Source: Diploscapter coronatus (taxonomy: Eukaryota > Nematoda > Chromadorea > Rhabditida > Rhabditidae). From it: DNA of 64,000 nucleotides. Made by a program: the position numbers and the translations under genes. Below, in pieces: positions 48,565 to 60,971 of the stretch; position 1 is the stretch's first letter; every line of letters begins with the position of its first letter. The DNA is taken from assembly GCA_964036155.1 (NCBI GenBank), contig OZ038422.1, positions 37,409,201-37,473,200 of the forward strand, written 5' to 3'. The notes beneath the pieces were generated by a model, which saw nothing but the letters and a program-made list of their open reading frames with translations, ran no database searches and was not told the origin of the DNA.

Positions 48565-51500
48565 ATGTCATCCCCAATCTGCCTATCTCTAATCATCCTC
48601 TATCTGCTGTCCCTTTCATCCATCAATCGATTCCCCTTCCCTTTCGTAGCCGTTCTCGGCCTTCGAGCCCCCAAGGCTAATCGGTCTGCCTTGGCTCAGA
48701 TCAACGACATCCTCAACGAAGAGGCTAAATCGTGAGATTCTTTGATAGCCCCTTGACGAATTTTTGTACATCTTCAAGTTTAGAACATGACGAAATTGTA
48801 TGCATTTGGCAGCTTGATATATGATGGAGGGTGTCTTTCTTACACTATTTTTTCTTAATCCAATCTCTACCCTATCCCTAACTATAGACTCCGTCCGCTC
48901 CATCCTCCGCGCATATAGCAACTGCCTATGCATTTTTACAACTAAACTTCATGTTACTTTCGAATAGCACAATAGATGCGCTATGTTTCGAATGCGATAA
49001 TATGAATTCATGCATTTTCATTTTCAGATTCGCTCTCGTGCAGAATGACTTCATCGCTCTGCCCGAAGTCAGGCGAGATCCAAATTCGATACGAAATAAG
49101 GTCGAACTTTCATGGCTAATGGTAGATAAGTGAAGGAATGAGAAAGTGATTGGTTCTATAGTTGGAATATGTATTTCATAGAAGATTGAAGGTTGTAGTT
49201 CGTCATCCTTTCATTTATAATTGCCAGTTTTTATCTACAAAAATTTGCGATTTTTAAAATCTTTTCAGGATGAGCTGAATGTCAATCGACCGGATGAATA
49301 TTTCAACGGAGATATCGATTTATCACCTGAACAGGCAAATCAAATCGTCGAGAATATCAAAGAAGATAGAAGAGTCAAACGAAAGGCATGTTTATTTTAT
49401 CCAAATTCATTGACTGTAAAATTTATTTAGATCGGGCGAACTCCTGTTTTCCAAACTTGGCCGAGAGGACAATCGATCAGTTTCGATTTCTCTGATTCAA
49501 TTGGTCCAAGAATCAGGAGGCTAATCAGGTACACTTTCAATCCTTATTTTTTATGTTTACTTTATTTCTCTCGTATTCCAACGCTACCATTTATCTTGTA
49601 AAATTTTCGTCATAACACGATAATTTTGCTCAAATACTCGAAAATATAGATGAAGAAGCCAAATTACTGAAATTGATAATGTCCGAATTTGCTCTTCTGA
49701 TTCGTGAATTGAAGTTCTAAACATCACTGACAAACGCAACAACTTGGAGATATTTTATCTCCATCTATATGATCATCTTCCAGAACTGCGATGCTCTTGT
49801 GGCAGAAATACACGTGCATTCGCTTCGAGGAGGGCGGTCCGAACGTGGATCGACTGGAGTTCTTCGATGGAGGAGGCTGTTCCTCGTTCGTAGGCAAAGT
49901 GGGAGGCACCCAGGCAAGTAGGTCGATGACCGAACCTTTCTCAGAAAGAATCACTATCTGCAGGGTATTTCCATCAGCGCTCAGGGATGTGATGTCGTCG
50001 GGATTATTAGGTAAAAAGGAATAATAATTGCACTGGGTTGAATTGAAATTCATGATTTTAGCCATGAAATTGGTCATAGTTTGGGATTGATACATGGTAT
50101 GTTTGTAGAAAATTATTGTTGTTTTTCACGAAAATTCTATCGACACTTCATTTTACTCGAATTGAAGGGATCGATTTATAGCACTTTCGTATTTGAGATA
50201 ACTCATAAGTTGCAAGATGTCATGGTTCTGTTTTTAAATTGAAGTATTTCAGAGCAAGCCCGTCCTGATCAGGTAGCTATTTACGTTTACATTTTGAAGT
50301 CTAAGAGTGTAATGTTTGTGTCATCGATAGTGAAAGGTAACAATGCGCGATGATTCACGCCTTACACTCCTAGGGTTTCACTAGTGGGGCATAAGACAAT
50401 TGCAGAAAAAGGGAAAATGATGGTATTTTGCATTTTTGTCATCAATTTTCGATGTCCTTTGATGACGCACTGCCTACATCATCTGGGAAAGGGGAAAGTG
50501 AAATGAATGAATGAGTGAATGATTATTGTAGCTGCGCCATATCGCGATTAACTACGACAACATCCCCATCGGCAAATGGAACAACTTCCAGTCCATCGGG
50601 CGGCTGCAGGCAGACACTCTCGGACTGCCCTACGACACTGGGGTAGGTAATTTGTGTTGAAATGAAATAGTGAGCATATTGCTGATTCCTTCATTAAGAG
50701 CATTTTGAACTAAACTTAAATACAGGATTCTTTTCCATGTTATATATTTTAGAGGGATCAATTGACACGCATTGATTCAATTTATTCCAAGTTTTCTTAT
50801 CGCATTATACGCGTAGCTAGAATCAAAATTATGATACTTGATTGAAGAATACCTTGCAAGGATCAGTTATAATTAATCTTTTCTGTTCAGAGCGTGATGC
50901 ACTATGGTAGATTCATTCATATGATTATTCAAATTTGACAGTCAAAATTTTCGGCCCCTACGGATTTGCACTCGACCCCTATCTGCCTACAATTCGGACA
51001 CTCGAACCACCACATCAGAACACTATTGGACAAAGAATCGGACCATCTTTCCTTGACTTTCAATCGGCATGTCTACTTTCCATAATCAGATCTGAATTTG
51101 TATCTCTCTTCAGATATTTTTATTAATTTATCCCTCAATTATTATTTTCAAAATTCAATATCTTTTGCCATGCTCTAAGATTGTGTTCAGACTTTGTTCG
51201 TTTTAGGATGAACATTGAAAAATAGCATTGTTCGTAACGAGTGCCGAATGTGGTGCTTCTCTGACTCTCCACGAACAACGCGATTTCGCAATGTTCGTCC
51301 TAAAACGAATAGAGTCTGAATGCGCCCTAACCTTCATGAATTTAATTTTGTTTCAGATCAACACGGTCTATAACTGCAATGAGCGTTGCAGCAATCAAAT
51401 ACTCTGTCAGAGAAATGGATATCAGAATCCAAATTCGTGCTATGAATGCCTATGTCCTGAGCCGTTTGCAGGATCAACAAATTGTCAAGACATTCTTCCT

Positions 51501-52502
51501 TCCAACTCGGACTGTGGAGGAACTATCTTTGTAAGAAAAAAACTTATTATTTCATTTCTCAACATATGTAATTCGGGAAAGGAATTTTATGATTTCTGAA
51601 AACAAAGATTTTCTCATAGGACAATATATTTTTCATTGTGATAGATATAAGTGGAGAGGATATAATTTTCCCATCCAACATTATATAATGAAAATTTCAT
51701 CAATTTTATATAGGTAGGAAAAGAGCCAGTGATGATACAGAGTCCTGGATATCCGATTCGATATCCAAACGACGTGGAATGCAATTGGCTGATTATGGCT
51801 CCGAAGGGTTTTACCAATGACTTGAAAAAGTTGTTATTTTCAAAGCAATGATTCAGGCGGGAGAGTACATCTCGAATTCATCGATTCCTTCGAATTCTCG
51901 TGCGAAGACACCTGCGTGAGTGCCTATGTCGAAGTCAAATATCACAACGACAAAAGACTCACTGGAGCTAGGTTTGGGAATTCGTCATTTGATAATGATA
52001 AATGAGAAATTCATAGATTGTGCTGCTCTTCTCTACCTAAGCATAAATTCATCTCGTTCAATCGAGAAATGGCAGTCATTATGAAGGGAAGAGAAGGTGC
52101 CTACAGAGGATTCCTGGCCAAAGTCTATTCAGATGTTGACATAGAGGTAAGTAGAATATTGTTAGTATTTGCTTTATCATATTACCTTATCATGATGGAT
52201 AAATTTCTCTCCGGGGGTAATATCATGTCACATTTTTTGGGGGGTTTTTTTTTTTTTTTTTTTAAATAAATAAATTCTTACCTCAAAATAATAAAACGCG
52301 AATACCAATGTTTAAAATTGTAATTTTTTTTTTTACTTTTAGAAACCCTACCCACAACCATCGACAGTCATTCCCACCACATTCACTACTCCTATTCCTT
52401 CTCCATCTCCCTCCTTTGTCACTCCAATTCTTCGACCTTCTCCACCGATTTCACCTCCATCATTTGTTGTAAGTCACGATGCTGCAATTTTTGTTTGTTT
52501 TT

Positions 52503-52545
<43 letters not shown>

Positions 52546-53518
52546 CTATTTTAGGCACCTCAATGGAAATTTTCGACAGTTCGACCTCAACCCTTGCCTC
52601 AAGCAACTCGAAGACAAGTCTGGCAAACAACACAGCCACCTCCAAGACCGAAATGGACAACGACTCAGCAGCCTGCAGCCAGACACAGCACCACTGTTTC
52701 TCAAATGTGGACATTCCCTAGATTCACTACAACAACAACGATTGCAAGTCATGAAATCATCAGTGTTGATGGAGGTAGAAACTCGAACTTTGTCACAACT
52801 ATTACGAAACTTAATCGAAGAAGTTGAAAAGGGAAATATTGGGGATTTTGCTTGTCATTAGCTGAAATACATTGCATTGATTATGTTTTCTGCAGATTGC
52901 ACATGCGGCCCATGGAGTAACTGGGAAGGCGAATGCACGCAGAAATGTGGCGGGTGCGGGAGAAATACTCGTAGAAGAATCTGTGACAAAAAGGAATGCA
53001 GGTCGGAATTTCTTGATTTTATAAACAGAAGTATGAAGTTCCTGTTTTAGAACAGTCGACAAACAGATTTGCAACGTGGATGCCTGTCCTCATGGAGTCA
53101 ACTTCCTCATTAATAACGGAGAATTTCATATTCTTTGGAGAGGTTGCTGTGTTGGACTATTTAGGTTTGATTTGATAGATATTAGCGATTTAGAAAGGAA
53201 TAATTTTCTTGAAAAGAGTTTTAAAACAAAATTACATGAGTAACATGTGAATATTCTACGAACATTTGTTTTCATAATATTTTTGCATTATGCGATTTTT
53301 CATGAACTTATGATTTCTTGCAATCTATCTATAATAAAGAAAGTAATATTTCCTTTAAAATTTATCAATTTAGATCTGAAACCAATGTTTGTTCTGCATT
53401 AGAAACGAATGAGAACCCATTCCTGAAATTCTTATCCTCATTAATAACGAGCAAGGATGCTTCTGGAAATGCTACCGATCAAGAAAAGCGAATTCGAAAT
53501 CGTCTGCGGGAAGATTGA
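48565..53518 (+). CDS. Astacin metalloprotease with EGF, CUB and TSP1 domains (NAS subfamily V-like)
   Basis: Secreted zinc protease; nematode relatives act in collagen processing, moulting and hatching. Twenty phase-consistent exons: 48565-48731, 49028-49100, 49269-49385, 49431-49528, 49784-49913, 49964-50010, 50062-50096, 50253-50272, 50532-50642, 50891-50906, 50942-51066, 51357-51530, 51714-51807, 51857-51971, 52017-52146, 52343-52468, 52555-52774, 52896-53001, 53051-53164, 53374-53518, giving 720 aa. The signal peptide is ICLSLIILYLLSLSS. The propeptide ends at VKRK near residue 119. The zinc site HEIGHSLGLIHEQ (about 212-224) and Met-turn SVMHY (about 267-271) are intact. EGF about 314-371 and CUB about 372-484 (IQSPGYPIRYPNDVEC). 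A Pro/Thr/Ser-rich linker of about 115 residues follows, then TSP1 from about 600 (CGPWSNWEGEC). Introns after exons 3, 5 and 11 begin with GC. Exons of 16 and 20 bases are present. Confidence 0.94.
51177..51331. mobile_element. Fold-back (MITE-like) element in astacin intron 11
   Basis: Arms 51186-51242 and 51264-51320 pair along most of 57 bases (left arm core TTCGTTTTAGGATGAACATT; right arm, reversed, TTCGTTTTAGGACGAACATT), with a 21-base centre. Weaker pairing extends a further 9-10 bases outward. It lies in the intron that begins with a GC donor. No coding content. Confidence 0.7.
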
Positions 53519-54183
53519 AACGTTTTTGTGTACATATTTATGACCTCATGTAATTGTCTAATCAATAAGTTATAGGTTCAGCATAAACTAATAAATAAAT
53601 CCTTAGTAATACTTATTCAAACTGATTTTTGACGGGAATTAATTCAGCAGTAACGTGCGAAATTCAAACATTTTGAATCTAGACTCTAATCAAATTTTTA
53701 ACGGATTCGATTTGAGTTCGAATTCCGAATTCAGTTCACATACCCTTAAATTTAGTCAGTAACCAATTCAAAGTCACAATTTTATGCGTCTTCATACGAT
53801 TGTAAAATTAGAGAATGATGGAAGTCTCGATAACTGCATATCATCAGATAGATAAATTGATAATAAGTTTGAAAACTTTGTAGTTTTTATTATTTTATAA
53901 AAAAATATTTTAAAGTGCTTGAATTCATTTTCAACGGCGAAATAGTTTATTGTTAATAAATCATCATCATCATCATTAACAACAGCAATTAGCGTTATAC
54001 AAAAATGACACAGTAATAAGTTATTAATTAATTAATACTTAGAAAGAGTTGGAATGGGCAATGGGAAAATTGTGACGTGAATGAATAGTAGTATAAATTA
54101 ATTAACCTAGAAATTTTCTTCGCTCAAATGATGATGATTTGAGCAAGAAATGGCCCTGAAGCGATTTCCGAGACGATGATCCT
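53519..54183. other. Convergent intergenic DNA
   Basis: AT-rich 3' flanks of the astacin and Cys-rich genes. Nothing else seen. Confidence 0.5.
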
Positions 54184-55817
54184 TTAAATGAGAGTTTGGC
54201 CGGCTTTGAGCATCTCTTCGTTAGAGATGGCGAGCAGAGATCGTCTCTTTCTTCCACATCCACCTCGGTTGCATCCGCAGGCACAGCCTAGAAGAATGGT
54301 ATAAATGACATGATAATGAGCTATATAAAATCAGCCATTAGATTTTGTAGGCATATATCGATAGGACTAATCAATTTAGAACTATTCCGCTTAAAATAAA
54401 AATATTCATGTGTTTGATCTTATACAGATGAAATTCATCACTGTCCACTATCTTCCAATTTATAAATTACTACAACTCAAATTTAAGGCATTAGTGAGCG
54501 TTGAACGTGAAATTAAATAATCAAACGCATTAAATATTTTTGCAAGGTATTCATTTAAAAACCAAATCTAAAGAAATTCCGATGTTTTACGCCTATGAAA
54601 ATTTGCAATGCATAATTCCTAATCGAGCAGCAAATTTCATCGGAGATACATTGCATATAACTATCTAAATTGATTTTTGGGTCGAAAAGGATGTATAAAC
54701 TCTGGCAAAATGGGCAATTGAAATGAAATCTTTTCACGCCAGCGAATTGAATTTCTGAAGTGCTCTCGGTCTCTGCTCACAATGAAACAGTGCATCATCC
54801 TTTGCCCTCGTTGTGAACTCTCGTTATTTTTCTCTTCAGGCTCAAAATTCTGCGATATTCTCAATTCATTCAGCGAATAGATAATTCAAATATGTGCCAA
54901 TAATTTAATTGAAAATGAAGAGAAAAATAGACAGATTTTCTTTGAAAATTAGTATTTTTTTAAAGAATTAGCATGAGTTAGACAATACCTCCTCCGTTAA
55001 TGCAAGCCGAAGTGCAGACGGGTTGGCAACACTTGCAGCAGGTCTGTTGAGCCACTGGGGCATAGATCGTGTTGGTTTGGCATTGGATGCAACCAGGGGT
55101 TCCTGATGATTCAAATTATGAACGACAAGATTTTCGAAGAAGAAGTTATACCACAAGAGCAGGGTGGTGGGGGTGCAGGACAGCAAACGGCTCCGCAGCA
55201 GGAATTGCATCCGCCTCCGCATCCACCACCGCAGCCCCCAAATCCACACTGCCGCTTGGCTCTGATCACCACTCCTGTCTCGTTCACGTCGGCCGGAGTC
55301 ATTGGCAGTGCAAGGGCGCTCGTTTCGACCTAGTCATATATTAATAAACAGCTTTAAATCGCGTAGATTATTTGGTTTATCCGACTACTACTTGATGAAA
55401 ACGAAAAGCACTGAATTTCTAGCGTCTAAATGAATGACCATTTCTCGGGTAAACAATGCACACACACTATTTGACGATACTTATAAGGAAAACTATAGCT
55501 AATTTTCATAACATAATACACGTGTGTGCAGAAATGACCATTCATTCAAGTTAAAAAAAAAACGATTCGATATTCCTTATTTCTCATTTTCATCAAATAG
55601 TCGGACTCTCACAATAGGTCGAAAATCTTGGAGGTTGGAGATGTGAGAAAGGATTTTAGCTTCGCCTTTCCGGTGAATAATATTCTCCATTTTACATATT
55701 CCAAAGTTATTATGCAGTATATTGTATTCTTTAATTCAATAATAATAAAATATGAATTACCACAGAAGCTGCGCTGCAGGCGACCAAACCGAGGAAGACA
55801 ACGACGGAGTTGATCAT
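54184..55817 (-). CDS. Cysteine-rich secreted prepropeptide (150 aa)
   Basis: Four phase-consistent exons (minus): 55817-55761, 55329-55152, 55102-54989, 54287-54184. Signal peptide MINSVVVFLGLVACSAAS. A short pro-region ends at RAKR near residue 44, a furin-type site. The following mature-like core is Gly/Cys-rich (QCGFGGCGGGCGGGCNSCC, then CCPAPPPPCSC, CIQC, QQTCCKCCQP, CACGCNRGGC) with about 22 cysteines. It stops at GCG-RKRRS, which reads as a Gly donor plus tetrabasic cleavage site, so C-terminal amidation is possible. A C-terminal 20-residue tail follows. No family recognised; cuticle, antimicrobial or metal-binding roles are all conceivable but unsupported. Intron 1 carries a fold-back element. 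Confidence 0.85.
55380..55607. mobile_element. Fold-back (MITE-like) element in intron of Cys-rich gene
   Basis: The left end TCCGACTACTACTTGATGAA and the right end (reversed) TCCGACTATTTGATGAAAAT match. A second matched pair further in is AATGAATGACCATTTCT with AATGAATGGTCATTTCT, followed by GCACACAC on both arms. The centre is near 55495. Arms have small indels; no coding content. Confidence 0.6.
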
Positions 55818-58800
55818 TCTTTATAAAACTAAAATGATAAACAGTTACAAAATGGAAAGTCGAATTGGAGTAATTGATATCCGAGAGTGTTGTGATTGCT
55901 GAGCCGATGAAAATGAGTGAATCTAGTGGTCAATAGATGATGCTTTTATATTGGAGAGAGAGAGAAGAAAGAATGAAGAGAAAAAGAGATTCCGCAGGCA
56001 GTTTTGGGGGACTGTCAGAGAGAAGCGGAAGAGCGGAGAGAGTGTGGCACAAGATGGAGAAAAAACGAGAGAAAGTAAAGGAAAACGATCCGGAACGCGG
56101 AAGACAGCTGCATAGGCTGCAGAGACGGAATACAAATAACTGAGCTGAGGGGAAAGAATGAAGATGATCCTCAGGCACAGAGCAGAAGACTGAGGATTGC
56201 AGGCTGACGTATACAATCACGCACAGATCAGACAAAGTCTAGGATATTCAACGAGATCCGAGAAATGATTTATACTTTTGCAAATCCATTGCAACTTTTC
56301 GAAAATTCATATTTCTTGTTGGAAACTTTCTGCATTTTTCATGATTCCATAGATCCTTATTGCCTTTTTCTTCTTTTTTTCCTCAACGATATTATGTGAC
56401 GTATTAATTACACGCAATTTTTAAACCCCTTTGCTTCTAGCTCTTGTGCAAACATGAAGTCATTGATCTTATCGTCTATCGTCGACTTATTAACGGCTAA
56501 TTGCGTTTGTTTTCGGCCGACTTGAAGCGGTGCGTGTGCCTGAGTGTCTGAGCATCCTCTCGTCCACGGCAACGGCACAGGGAAAGAAAGGGCTCGAATC
56601 GAGAGAGAAGCGATGAGTGAGAAGAGGTGAGAAGGGAGATCATAGACAGGAAGAAGAGTTTCGAGTGTTTGAGGATGGACAAAGTGAGCCAATGCCGGAA
56701 AAGTGGCAAGAATTGACTGACCACCAACTGACTGCCTGACGACTGCATTGCAGTGTTGCATCATTGCCACTTTCATAGTCACCGACTTCCGTCACTTTCA
56801 AAACACAGCATAACAGGGCAACAGTACCTGTAACAAATCAAAGACCTCCACATGCATTGAATCATCCATTTACATTCTCCATTAAATAAACAACCTTCTG
56901 TAGCTTGATTCAATAGCAGTATTAAGTGAAGATCAACCTTCTTTTTTTTATGGATTTTCGATTAGACCAAAATAGATGAAGACTATGTTCTTTTCATCTC
57001 CACTTATTAGTAAACTTCATCTAGTTTGTGAAAAATTAAAGTGCGTTTGGGTAGGAATTAGTTAGAGTTACAAATATGTATGAGTGAGCAGTGATTAAAG
57101 CATGCGAAAAAGTTAAATAAAACTGCTGAAATTCATTGTTTTTGGATGATTATTATAAGTATTCACAGAATAACTAATTTTAATCGTAGTAGATTGTATT
57201 ACAAATGCACGTACGAGGCCTATTTACTTTTTTCATTATTTTTTATCTTGACTCTTTGGAAAATCTTCATATTGGCTTAAATTTTTAAAATGTAAACTCG
57301 TTCAATTAGTCTCTTAAATTTTTGAGCCATTTTATGTCACCTTTTTCCAGATTCCATTCCGCGGCATTCCTTCATATCCTTGCTTTACACGTTTTTGGTA
57401 GATTTCCTTCTCTTGTCTAGAGAGACATTTATCATTTTTAGAGAATCGATTCTGAGATTCAAGAGCACAAAGAAACAAGAATAAAAACTCGAAGGGAGAC
57501 AAATGGAGTCAGCAAATCTGGAGAGGAATTGTATTGAAATTGAGATGAAATATGGATTCTGCTTTGAGACCAAAACGACTGCAGAGCTTGTTCTGCAATG
57601 CATATACGAGTGCTCGAATAGGTAAGGAAGGTAGGTAGAGGCTAAAGCTGGCAGAGAGAATAGAGCTGTTTTGCTTACAGCTCACTTCACTGACTGCCTT
57701 CAGCAAATTCACACACTTCCTTATTAGTCTTTCGTTAAAAAATCATCACTCTGCCGAGTCTCGTGTTCCTCGAAACAAAGCTTTTCTTCAGCCTAGTGCA
57801 CTTTCTTTCTTCTTCACGCAGGCTATGATGGATTTCAGCAGATTTTCGACCGAATTGTATCAAGATTTCCTAAGTCATCCCTGCCTGCCTTGACTCGGGC
57901 AGCTATCCCCTTGGGAACATTCGACTCCATGCCATTGAGTTTGGTGCGTGGCTTCACGTTATTTTGTCCTCAAGTCTCTTCATTCTTCTCCCTAATTTCA
58001 ATTACTTTACCAATTTTGATAATTTTCTGAAACATTTCTGTTCGAATGTAGGATGATCAGTCTTCAGCTCAACAAAACATTCTTTTCAAATTTTCTATGT
58101 TTACGCATTGAATTCTCTGGCACTTAACCCTAAACAACATTCCAATCCTGTCTTACTCTCCAAAACTATGCATCTTGCTGTCTGAGAGATCTCTAGTGGC
58201 TATAAAGTAGGTCTCTGCTCGTAAACGATATTTGGGCAATCAAAGTTCGACTAGATCTGCTTGTTCTTTTCAAATTCGTCCAGCTTTCCCCAAGTTAATT
58301 TCATTACCTCTAAATTCCCTCTTCTCTGCATATCACTCTATCAACTGCCTATGTGACGCGTGCGGCTCCGTCAGCAGCATTAATTTGTCTGTGTCCATGT
58401 CGACTTGCAGTTCCTCCGAATTCCTCGATTTCTCGGTTAGTCCACCAATCTTCCCTTCCCTCTCCTGTTTTCGAATGCCCTCTCGCCTTGTGACATCTTC
58501 AGGCAGTGTCACCATTCGAACTTGAAACTATCTAAACTTTGTTACGACATACCAATTTCGTAGAATTGGCCTATTTGGTAATTCCGGAAACTTTAAAATT
58601 TCGAATTCATTATACGAAGTAGCGGGCACAAGTATTGGTTATCTCTATTTCATGACAGATTTAAAAACAATTCAAAACACCTCTTATTTGAAATCGAATC
58701 GAGTCGAAACCTGGCATATTTTCATGTCTTGCATGGACAAATATATTTACAAAATTTCATCAAATCTGCTCACTACAAGGACAATTGAAAATCGATCAAG

Positions 58801-60971
58801 AAATAAAGTGGCCCAATATATTTCTTTTCCACTAGTGTAAACTTGTGTTCGGCGATGCAAATGTTGATATGATTTATGGGAAACATTGATAGAAAAGAAT
58901 GAAGAAAGAGTGTTGGGGACTAAGATAGGATAGGTGAATATTTTTCGCGCCTTTCTTAAAATTTCGACCAAGAATGTATCTTCCAATTTTAAAATTTCAG
59001 TTTGAATATTCTTCAACTCATTTCATGTATATTTTCATTCCCATTAAATATTTTAGTGTATGGCATCTATTATTAGAATGGGAAATTTGTTCCAATTTTA
59101 CGGATGATTGGAGAATGAAGTTGAATTATGCATGTTTTATTGTATCATATAGCTAAACAATCTAGAGTGTATATGACCTCTCCTAACCATATCATATTCT
59201 TTTTTTTTTTTTTTTTTTTTAATATTTTAGATCATATGTCATTTAATCTTGTATACGTGCTCGAATCTTTTAACCTTTGTTTATACAGTAGAACTCATTC
59301 TCAAATCTTTCTTGCAAAAAATAAATTATGTCCAGCTCAAAAAGCTTCTTGGAAAGTAAGATGTTAGGATTTTCACGAGCAGCTTATCAATCTCTGAAGA
59401 ATAGGATCTTAGAGCAAATTCTCGAGGCTTATGAAATGATCTTCACATTTTCACGTTTAATTATCCAGTTTGTATATAAATGTAGCTCTGTTAGGAATAG
59501 TTCCGTTAAAAAGCAATATTGGGAATCTTCATTTGGATTTGATTCCGGAAATTTTCGACCAATTACAATTTCGACTAAATCTTAAATGCAGCTCGCTTTG
59601 CAGAATCTGTAAATTTTTCACTTCATACAAACTATGATCTACGCGAAATTCAATATATGTGAACGCTATGAGAACGAAACAAGGATTTTCAGCCAAGTAC
59701 GAAATGGCGAAAGATCACATACTCATTTTTGGATTAATAAATGCTCTTTTCTATTTATCATAGCCGAGAATCCATTCCAACTATCGTAAATATTCGGATT
59801 GTGGAAGAATTTTCCCACTTATTGGACAGCGTCTTAAAGGATTCATCTGAATGGGGAGTGCAAGACCTTCGCCCGTCTCTTTTTCCATTCTTGTCCTGGC
59901 CGCTTCTCTATTTCATTTATATGAGAAGATCGAAAACTCATCATTTCCGTGGGAATATGGACGCATTCGATGCCCATTGCGAGGGGAGTAAGAAGTTCTT
60001 CGAAGCAGTGGGAGCAGACGAAATGAATCGAGTAAACATGTCTCCTTCGAGCTTCGTCTTCGAGCATTTCTTGTTTGCTACTCACTCGGTCACGACGTTT
60101 TAAAATCGAGCTTGCATTTTATGGATCCTTGCTGAAATCTCTCCTTATTCGGAATATATGTATTTTCTGATGATATTTGATAAATATCTGGAGTTATTCG
60201 TGATTTCTCCTGTTTTACTCGTGAATTTCAATATTTTCATTGTTTTTATTCGTTCAGTCGAATGATATCTCTACTTTCGGTTATGCCGTTCAGCCGAATC
60301 TCATTTCCTGCCATCCCTCACCTTTCGCCTGTCCACTTCCTCTACTTCCCTCTTCTTCCTTCTGACATTCTGTCTTTCATTTGATTGCCATTTTTAGTCA
60401 GAACCAACTCAGATATTTTAGAGAAATGCAATTTTGCACTGATCCGCCTACATTTTGCAATGATGTTTCTCAAATTTGAAATATTGTTGAATTTTACCAT
60501 AAAAGCGACTTTGTGTTATAAGAATATTTTATTAAATCTTATCTTTTCGCTGAAATAAACTAACTTGAATTCTAAAACATTCTGGCTGAGCTTAGGATGT
60601 AGACTAGACTTCCATAAACTATGGCTATAAAACATTTTAGGAGAGATACTTCATGGACTCTCGAAATTGAAAACTGAAGTATGCGTTCTTCATTTGAGAT
60701 AAAAAAGCATTCATTCAGATCTAATCCTCGCGAATATTCTCATTTGAAATTAGCTCAAAATTGTGGCATTTAAAATAATGCAACAAAAACAAAAATTTCC
60801 ATATCCATATCAACAATTCTAACGTAACTTTATTCTAATTTTATCTCGTTCAAACAAACGAATTTCATTGATTTTCATCCTTGTTTTGTGCAACTCAATG
60901 CCTCATTTTTGTCGATATCTGTCCTTTTGCCATAAGTTTATTGTGTTTTCAGGATCTGGCAGACAGATGCG
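55818..60971. other. Long gene-poor region
   Basis: Purine-rich plus-strand blocks lie at 55950-56130 and 56560-56700, with pyrimidine-rich blocks around 58060-58500 and 60290-60380. A splice-flanked open piece at 57839-57943 (reads IFDRIVSRFPKSSLPALTR) and an ORF at 59741-60103 might be exons, but I found no partners or motifs. No gene can be supported. Confidence 0.4.

Noticed and set aside
55923..56235. Overlapping minus frames of about 100 codons in a purine-rich block
   Set aside because: Low-complexity reverse of GA-rich DNA; two frames open at once and no domain seen.
56408..56782. 124-codon minus frame
   Set aside because: Reasonable length but overlaps a purine-rich block, has no recognisable domain and no supporting neighbouring exons. 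Could be revisited with RNA data.
57839..57943. Exon-like open piece between gatttcag and gtgcgt
   Set aside because: Splice sites are plausible but no in-phase partner exons or start were found within several kilobases.
59741..60103. 120-codon plus frame
   Set aside because: No family features, no good trans- or cis-splice context, and an open antisense frame of 80 codons.
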